From contig CM063292.1 of NCBI GenBank assembly GCA_032173965.1, positions 3,362,001 to 3,426,000 on the forward strand: a stretch of DNA of 64,000 nucleotides, in the 5' to 3' direction. This document shows positions 51,901 through 64,000 of this stretch, piece by piece (the first letter of the stretch is position 1; each line of letters begins with the position of its first letter). Position numbers and translations under genes: made by a program. A model generated the notes under the pieces. The model ran no database searches, was not told the origin of the DNA, and worked only from the letters and a program-made list of their open reading frames with translations. The DNA comes from Sitta carolinensis (taxonomy: Eukaryota > Chordata > Aves > Passeriformes > Sittidae).

Positions 51901-53903
51901 TGCATGCCTGAAGCAGCACAAAACAGTGATCTGTGTAACTGAGGATTCTCTCACTGGCTGCTCTCCCTGCCACACCACCTGCTTTTGGAATTATGGAGGA
52001 GAAAGCCCAGCAGAATGAGAGTGCAGACATTGCAAGTAGCTGCTGCTGCTATGTGATGGCAGGGGCAGGAGCTCCTCCTACAGCAGCTCACAAATGAGCT
52101 CTCCAGATGCAGAGGAGTTTCTGCAGAGCTACAAAACACCACCTGTCTTGGAAATGCTTTACAGTTTTGGAGCATTATGTGCCCAAAACTTTGGGAGTTG
52201 CAGCAGGCTGGGATTCATTTGCTCTAGAGAAAGTGAATCAAATTGCATTGTTGGTTTCTGTAGATACAAACCTGAGCACTGGCACTCCATTTGAAACGGA
52301 ACTGTTAATAGTCAATAAACAATATCCAGGAGTTTAATTTCTGGCACAAGTCACAATTATTTGTATTCTGTGAAGCACAGAGGTAGGGCAGTATGACTCA
52401 GGTAAATTTTTAGTTGTATTCAGGAATAATAGCTGTGGGTAGAGAGGCCCAGCTTCACCCAGAATCCCCTTTTTCACCTCCCCACAGCAGTGTGGCATAA
52501 ATACTGACCACAGCAGCTTATTCTCAGGTTTCCTAACTTTCCCAGACTGTTTTCCCTGTGCAGGATGTGTTAAATGTGCTGGTTTTCTCCACAGGGGATG
52601 GGTGGACAGCATGGCTACTTCGGGCTCTGGATTGACAGTGACTATGGGAAGGGCCACAGCAAAGCCAAGCCTCGGTGCACCACCTACAACAGCCCCCAGC
52701 TGTCAGCCAAAGAGGATTTTACTCTGGATGCCATGGAAGTGTGGGCAGTGGGAGATGCCCCTGAGAGTGCAGGGGTAGGTGAAATTGTGAATTGAACCTG
52801 TGAAATTGTGTCCTGATTGGAAGAGATGTGAGTGCAAAGCTCACGGTTGCAGTTTCCTCTTTAAGCACTGTCTCTCTGTTTTAGTGAATAACATTTTCCT
52901 TACCTGGCCATGTGGTGCCATGGGTTTTGTAGCACCAAATAGCAAAACTGTAGTGGAATTATTGAGGGTGCCAGCAAGAAAGAATGTCAGGAGCTGTGAA
53001 GTGATAGAGTCAGAATAACAGTACTTTGGATTTCAAAAGGCCTTTTTGATATTGAGGAATGGTCTCCAGGAGGAACCTCCTTGGAGGGGCTCAGTAAAAC
53101 CCAGAGTTTCTAAAAGCACTGGAAATTCTCAAGTGAAGTGTAATCTGTTAGTTCAGATTTCTTTACCAGTAATTTAAATTTACTATTGTTATACCATAAA
53201 TTTATGTGAATAGGTTTTGGCCAGGCTTTCTGCACTTTGTTTATTTTTGGGGATGAGTAGGAGCCCTCTCTCCAGTCTCTTCTATCCCTGCAGTTTATTC
53301 TCTTATTGAACTGTTTGGTCTCTACAATTTGGTTGGGTTTTAAAATTGATTTCTTTTTAATTTTTACTTATTTTCATGCTAAATTCATGTACTCTGACTT
53401 CACATAGCTTTAAGTAGAAGCAGAACAAACTGTTTACGGAAAATGTTGAATTGTAACTGGATCTCTTCTTTAAAAACTTCCCATCAGCACTTCAGACTGA
53501 GGTGGGGTTAATCAGGATGTCCTGGATTGCTTGTAACCTGAATAAACTTGAAATAGCTCACTGTCATGTTAGGAAAATTTTGTGGCTATTTTATGTAGCT
53601 GCAGCAGTAAAAATCATATGATATATTTGTGAATTTTGAAAGTGGAAATACGCCTTCTCCATTGTGCCAAGCTTGCAGACCACATCACTTAGAGGCTTTT
53701 GAGTGTGTCTCTTCCCTGTAACCTGGAATGGACATTTTGAATTGACTGTGCTGTGTTTTGTTTTGAAGAGGAAAGGTAAGAAGAGTATCCTGGATGTGGA
53801 TCCTCAGGCTCAGGCCCTGCTGGAGATGGCCGGGAAAAGCCGTCAGAGCGAAGGTCTGCGGGAGCCCCTGGAAGAGGAGGAGCAGGAGGAGGAGGAGAGC
53901 TAA
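45829..53903 (+). CDS. MEAK7: MEAK7 (TLDC1), TLDc-domain mTOR-associated protein, 7 coding exons
   Basis: The coding exons are 45829-45996, 48542-48772, 49224-49368, 50005-50445, 51665-51783, 52595-52774 and 53769-53903. Their phases join without a stop into 472 residues, against about 456 in human. The protein starts MGNAES, a good N-myristoylation signal, and the ATG has A at -3 and G at +4. An N-terminal helical region is followed by the TLDc domain (about residues 253-422), which contains FGGFAS, YNDHYMYLNHGQQ, MGGQHGYFGLW and TTYNSPQLS. A C-terminal conserved stretch SILDVDPQAQALLEMAG precedes a Glu-rich tail. In mammals the protein sits on lysosomes, supports an alternative mTOR signal and binds the V-ATPase through its TLDc domain and C-terminal helix. 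The identification is by remembered similarity to vertebrate MEAK7 along its whole length. Oddities are a GC splice donor after exon 1 and a duplicated acceptor before exon 4. Confidence 0.95.
45997..48541 (+). other. MEAK7: MEAK7 intron with GC-AG ends
   Basis: The intron starts GCAAGA and ends TCACTGCAG, 2545 bp in all. I saw no second gene or recognisable mobile element inside. Confidence 0.7.
48542..48772 (+). CDS. MEAK7: MEAK7 coding exon 2
   Basis: This exon encodes residues 57-133, from AHTREPLPEPMTARLYNGM to KGKQIQE, with the conserved SNLLKGNADEK. The acceptor is TCTCACTGCAG and the donor is GAG|GTAAGT. The phase is 0 at both ends. Confidence 0.93.
49224..49368 (+). CDS. MEAK7: MEAK7 coding exon 3
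   Basis: This exon encodes residues 134-181 plus the first base of codon 182: FTEDLITSVVHVLSYRKEL through SELLSELKLP. The acceptor is TTTTAAG and the donor is CCAG|GTAAGC. It is phase 0 in and phase 1 out. Confidence 0.92.
50005..50445 (+). CDS. MEAK7: MEAK7 coding exon 4, start of TLDc domain
   Basis: This 441-nt exon encodes residues 182-328, including VIEDWVYRVPQ, the LPAEMQHKWQLLFSS start of the TLDc domain and FGGFASHSWEVKPQFQ. The acceptor at 50003-50004 (CTTATTCCTTAG) gives a length matching human MEAK7. A second acceptor at 49961-49962 (TTATTTTCCAG) is in frame and would add 14 residues. The donor is CAAG|GTAAAA. Confidence 0.9.
50446..51664 (+). other. MEAK7: MEAK7 intron between coding exons 4 and 5
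   Basis: This is an intron of 1219 bp from GTAAAA to TTTGCAG. It contains an 18-T run near 51182-51199 and no other recognised feature. Confidence 0.7.
51665..51783 (+). CDS. MEAK7: MEAK7 coding exon 5
   Basis: This exon encodes residues 329-368 of the TLDc core: DNRCFLFSVFPTLAVYTYTG, then YNDHYMYLNHGQQTMPNGL. The acceptor is TGTTTGCAG and the donor is CTT|GTAAGT. It is phase 1 in and phase 0 out. Confidence 0.93.
51784..52594 (+). other. MEAK7: MEAK7 intron between coding exons 5 and 6
   Basis: The intron runs from GTAAGT to CTCCACAG. Nothing recognisable lies in it. Confidence 0.7.
52595..52774 (+). CDS. MEAK7: MEAK7 coding exon 6
   Basis: This exon encodes residues 369-428, the end of the TLDc domain, with GMGGQHGYFGLWIDSDYGKG, CTTYNSPQLSAKEDF and MEVWAVGD. 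The acceptor is TTTCTCCACAG and the donor is GGG|GTAGGT. The phase is 0 at both ends. Confidence 0.93.
52775..53768 (+). other. MEAK7: MEAK7 intron between coding exons 6 and 7
   Basis: The intron runs from GTAGGT to TTTTGAAG. Nothing recognisable lies in it. Confidence 0.7.
53769..53903 (+). CDS. MEAK7: MEAK7 coding exon 7 with stop
   Basis: This exon encodes residues 429-472 and the TAA stop. It begins RKGKKSILDVDPQAQALLEM and ends in a Glu-rich tail, LEEEEQEEEES. The first part corresponds to the C-terminal helix reported to contact the V-ATPase in the mammalian protein. The acidic tail comes from a GAG-rich run (53872-53900) and is longer than in human. The acceptor is GTTTTGAAG. Confidence 0.9.
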   Translation, partial: RKGKKSILDVDPQAQALLEMAGKSRQSEGLREPLEEEEQEEEES

Positions 53904-55875
53904 AGGAGCCACAGCAGCACGAGAAACTTTTGCTTTGATTTGCTTCAGGTGGTGATGGTGTTCCTTGGACATGATATTTTTTCCTCTTTTCTTCCCCCTC
54001 GAATGTACCTAATTGTCTGGGACAAAGCTTAAGCCTTGCACTTGTGTAATATTCAGGTCTAAAGAATTATTCTGCCTGAAGGGTTTTGTTTGGGGAGGAC
54101 AGAAAAATTAACTGGGGACATAATCATTAGGCATGGCTGAGCTCTAGCTGAATATGAGTCTGCTTTCATTCCCCATAGATCATGTCTGCACAGTGAATTA
54201 AAAGCAGCAGAAGTTATTGACAGTATAGCTTTCTGTCCTGGAGAATTGATGTGTGCATAGTTACATATTTATAAATCCAGTTCAAGGCACTGATTAAAGC
54301 TTTTATACCTCAGCTGCACATATTTGTTTGCATGCAATGAAATTAGTCAGCAAAGCTTACGAACTGTAATGATGTCTTACACTGGTGAACATAGAATAGT
54401 CCATATGAAGGGTGCAATTAATTTGCATTGCTTCAGTTAAAGCATTAAATTTCAAGCTTTCTTAGTCAGATTTTCAGCAGGTGAACCATGTGAGCTGTAG
54501 GATGTCCAGAATAGTTACACAGCAACAAGTTTTATAGTACTACACTGTCCCTAGTGCATCTCACTTCATCTGTTTCTGCAGAAACTTGTCTGTTGCTTTT
54601 TAAACTTAGACCAGAATCATTGGAGCCATATTTATCCTAAAAATTATACCTCAGGCAGAATTCTCTGGAGAAGGTGCATGCTTTAGTAGCCTCATGGGAC
54701 TGGAAGAAAAGATCAGGCTGTAAAAGAGGCTGAGTAAGAAGCAGCCACGTTTAATTGAGAATAGGATCTGCAGATACCTTGTGAAAGAAAATCAGGGCTA
54801 TATCTGTAAAATGTTTAAAGAGGATTGCTGTACACTTTATTTCCACATAATGAATCATTGTTATGGAAAAGAATCCCCACAATGTGAAATGCAGCTGTTG
54901 GGGTTTGTGCTCTGTTTTGTGGCTGTTCACCAGTCAGCACCAGTTTTGTCAGGTCTCTTACACTCAGGACATTTTCTACTTGAATTAGTTCCCATCTCTC
55001 AGTAATTATTAGTTTGACCTTGCTAATTCTATGTGTAATTAACTTGTCAAAAATAACCCTGATTTCTACTGTAATTTCTAACTCTGCAGCAAGTGTTTGG
55101 TTATCAGTGTCTCTGATGTCAATCTTTCTCCTGCTGAGGAAAAGGACTGTGTTCAATCCCTTTTGTTCTGCCATGAGTTTGTCTTCTTTGCAGCTTAGAG
55201 AAAAACAGTAGAATTCTGTAATTTCTGCTTACGTAGATGTCCTTAAAATTATTTCCCTTGGTGTTTTCTTGTATGAGATTTCCCCCCACACACACCTGTT
55301 GTTTTCCATAGGAAGGCATATTTGAATATTCTGAACCATCTGCACTTGTGCCTTAATGTAGATCTCATTTTAAAAAATTATATTAAACAACATGAATTTA
55401 TCCTGCAAAGGAGAGCATGAAGAAATCACTCCAGCCAGGCACCCTAGGACTCAGCTGTGTGTTTTGTAGAGTACCTGAACTAATGCTTGGGACATTTATG
55501 TGCTGTTTGTTCCAGTACAGAGAATGCTGTGAAAGGCCTGGCAGAATGTCCTTTTATTGCTTAAAGAAATCAGATAATCTCCCAAGTTTGTAACACACAG
55601 AAAAAAAGCATCAGAACAATTGCACTGATACTTTTGTATGGTTTTCTTCTCTGTATATATTAATAATACTAAGTTTTACAATGTTAGGAGTGCTGTCTGT
55701 AAGTGTGGTGACAGCAGCTTTTGTTTGAACATCCTCAAACTCCCACCATGAGTCTCAGAGGTCTTTTTCACTTAGCAGTGACTAAGCCTATTAAACACTC
55801 CCGTGTGGATGGCATACAGGATGAGACAGTTGAATTTCTGCAGTTAAACATAAAATAAACAGCTAGACTTTATTC
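53904..55875 (+). other. MEAK7: MEAK7 3' untranslated region
   Basis: AT-rich non-coding sequence follows the stop codon up to the first AATAAA found downstream. The length, about 2 kb, is plausible for a vertebrate 3' UTR. The end is inferred from the poly(A) signal alone, and an earlier ATTAAA near 54292 could give a shorter form. Confidence 0.6.
55854..55859 (+). terminator. MEAK7: Poly(A) signal AATAAA for MEAK7
   Basis: This is the first AATAAA after the MEAK7 stop on the + strand. A T-rich, GT-containing stretch (GCTTGTTTTTGAG) follows about 40 bp downstream, as expected for a cleavage site. Confidence 0.55.
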
Positions 55876-56794
55876 TCCATCCATTACAAGGCAGAAGCTT
55901 GTTTTTGAGAACTGAAACCATCTGCGAGGGTATAAAAAAATGAAATTGTATTGTACAAAGCTACTCTATTTCAGTGACCAGGTTTTCTTTGATTTTTAAT
56001 GAGTATCAGTATAGCTTTTTCTTTCTAGACTATGAATCCAAAATACAATCCTGTTTAATTTCATTTTGTGACTATCAGCATAGCAGTGTGACCTCTGGAA
56101 TTGCAGTTTTTTGACAAGTTTGTGTCTGAGACTCTTCACTTTGAAGGTGTTAAGCTGGGGCAAGAAGAAAACTGACGCTGGCACTGTAACAAATGTCTCA
56201 GTGAAACATTATTTACTAGGATGCCACTGATCCAGCTAGCAGATGGCATTATTCCAAATTGTTCTTTAAATGTAAAAGATGGGCTTGGGAGAGGCTCAAT
56301 TTTTCTTTTAACCTGAACCTAATTCATGCTCATGCACCTAAAAATGTCCAGAAAGGTTTTGTCAGCAATGGGCTTAGCTGTGATATGAACAGCTCGGTCC
56401 CTTTTGTGCAGTTTTGACCCATCTGCAAAGCTCAACATCCCTGCTCTGTTCCTGACCCATCTTTATTCTCAGGCTCTTGTGGAAGGAACTCCCTTTCCCA
56501 TTAAATCCATCCACTGCTGAGCATTGGGGCTGATCAGCCTTCCCTTTCCCTCCTGGCAGTCACACAGGTACAAAAACTGACTGCTGAGGGTTGGCTCCTC
56601 AGCTCCCTGCTCTGTTTGACAACTCTGCACAGCTCCCTTGCAAGTCTTGCTGGGTCAAGCCTGGGTAGCTGGGAATCCACAAACACTCTAGATTGAAGGA
56701 AAAGAAATGCTTCAAGGCAGGTCTTTTCCACTCTTCTAATTAAACATTAAAGGACATGTCTAAATCATGAGTCTCACTCAGATACTTGTCAGTA
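55876..56794. other. Gap between the convergent gene ends
   Basis: About 0.9 kb separates the predicted poly(A) sites of MEAK7 and ATP2C2. I saw no gene, repeat array or mobile element in it. Confidence 0.55.
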
Positions 56795-57130
56795 ACATTT
56801 TAAAGTGTAGATTTTATTAATAAAAAATGATTTCGATTTAAATAAATAAAAATCCAGTTTATGCACAACAGATATTTCTGTACAGGTGTGACAGTCTTCG
56901 TTTGTCTGGGACTAGCACAGCCTTCTGGAATTCAGATCAGTGTGATGCAAATATACCTGCTCCTGGTTTAAAACAGGAGGTTTCTGCAGACAGCTCGGGT
57001 GCAGTGGGTAGGAGAGTCTCTGCTGCGAGCACTGTTGGTACACACAGGAAGGGTGTGTGGGTGACAGAGCAGGGGCTGGGATTGTCCCGCAGCGCGGCTC
57101 CCTTCGCAGGGTCCTGCAGCGCGGGCTCGC
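56795..57130 (-). other. ATP2C2: ATP2C2 3' untranslated region
   Basis: This sequence lies downstream of the ATP2C2 stop on the - strand, up to the predicted poly(A) site. It is short (about 335 nt). The part next to the stop codon is GC-rich and the distal part AT-rich. Confidence 0.5.
56813..56818 (-). terminator. ATP2C2: Poly(A) signal AATAAA for ATP2C2
   Basis: The + strand reads TTTATT, giving AATAAA on the - strand, about 315 nt past the stop codon of ATP2C2. It is the first such signal in that direction. Confidence 0.5.
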
Positions 57131-63023
<5,893 letters not shown>

Positions 63024-64000
63024 CTAGTAACAGAAGGGAGAAAAGAAGACAAGAGTAAATTATTAATGATGTATTTCCGTGCTTTAAAAGGAATATTTAG
63101 AGAAGATATTTAACTGCCTGTTTTCCAGCAGAAAAAGTCATTAAAAGCAGGTTTTTAGTCATGACAATCAGATCTTATATAGACACAAAAATCCAGTCCA
63201 CTAAATAATAGTTTCTCTGAATGAGAACATTTCTGTTCAACATGTTTCTCTTAGGATTTCTTTCTTTCTAAATTTAAGCTGTCTCTACCACGTCTTCCCT
63301 GAATGCAGATGGATTAAATCTGGACAGTGTTATGTTAAGCCAGACTATTAAACAACTAAGTTAAACAATAGCATTCCTGAAAAACCTTACACTTTTTTAA
63401 AAACCTAAAAATGTGAAATGTAAATTCAGTTAAACCAGTGAAACTCCAATCACATAAACATCCAGGGTCTGAACATTCTGTCTCTGCTCTTGGTGCACAC
63501 CCGTTATCATTCAATCGTTCTTTAATCACCCAAGGATATTTTGCCAGGGGTTCATGTCAGTGTTGCTTTGATGATGGAATCAAAAGCTGCAGCAGCTGCC
63601 TGAGTTAATCACTTCCCTTCAGAGCAGTAATTTGCTGTTGTCACAAGGGCAGATGATTTGGATATTGTAAATCAAGCGTTGCACAGGAGTTCCTAACCAC
63701 AGGACACAGGGTGGGAGAATGTGTGCATTAACTATACCATCCTCCAGATCCAGCTGCCAAGGCTTGTTCTCATCTCCTCACAAGCTGGAGTGGTGTCTGT
63801 GTTCCTGTGTGACAGTCTGAGATGTTCTGAGGGGATGTTTCTGGGGATGGAGGAGGTGACACGTGTATTGAACTCCTGACAGGCAGCTGGGATCAGGAGA
63901 TCGAGAGATCTGGGCCTAACAGAGGATGGAACCGAGCTTCAAAGAGAAATCTCAGCACCCAAATCCATGTTCAGGACTCCTTTCAAAGTGACTGCTTGTT
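63024..64000 (-). other. ATP2C2: ATP2C2 intron, running off the right edge
   Basis: A long pyrimidine tract and TTACTAG acceptor on the - strand end this intron at 63024. No further ATP2C2 exon was recognised up to the window edge, so the upstream exons lie outside. Confidence 0.6.

Overview
This is a eukaryotic, vertebrate window, most likely from a bird and plausibly a songbird. The evidence is spliced genes with GT-AG introns, truncated copies ending in the CR1 LINE signature common in bird genomes, two LTR-like insertions, GC-rich minisatellites beside a probable promoter, and two genes whose products align closely to remembered vertebrate MEAK7 (TLDC1) and ATP2C2. Species and chromosome cannot be fixed from the sequence alone.

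Layout. Positions 1 to about 41.6 kb show no coding exon that I can support. This stretch holds AT-rich intergenic DNA, short tandem repeats (1342-1446, 3622-3677), homopolymer tracts and several decayed CR1 fragments (4452, 21426, 37611, 40735). A weakly CpG-enriched patch lies at 39.25-40.36 kb. From 41.70 to 44.42 kb three tandem arrays abut: a 34-bp array with a 68-bp dimer pattern, a roughly 36-copy 21-bp array, and a 9-bp array interrupted by GC-rich blocks. The unique GC-rich sequence between and around the arrays looks like the CpG-island promoter of the gene that follows.

Genes. MEAK7 runs on the + strand. I placed seven coding exons (45829-53903) giving an intact 472-residue protein with an N-terminal Met-Gly myristoylation signal, a TLDc domain and the conserved C-terminal helix region. 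Its first coding intron has a GC donor, and its fourth coding exon has two in-frame acceptors 42 nt apart. ATP2C2, encoding the secretory-pathway Ca2+/Mn2+ ATPase SPCA2, lies tail to tail on the - strand. Its ten 3'-most coding exons (63023 down to 57131) give an intact 390-residue C-terminal part, and the 5' exons lie beyond the right edge. The two predicted poly(A) sites are about 0.9 kb apart. This convergent order matches what I recall of the mammalian locus.

Functionally the neighbours are unrelated enzymes of endomembranes. MEAK7 is a lysosomal mTOR-signalling and V-ATPase-binding protein, and SPCA2 is a Golgi/secretory cation pump. I found no sign of a previously undescribed system. 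The most unusual content is the stacked minisatellites at the MEAK7 5' end and the two non-standard splice features of MEAK7.
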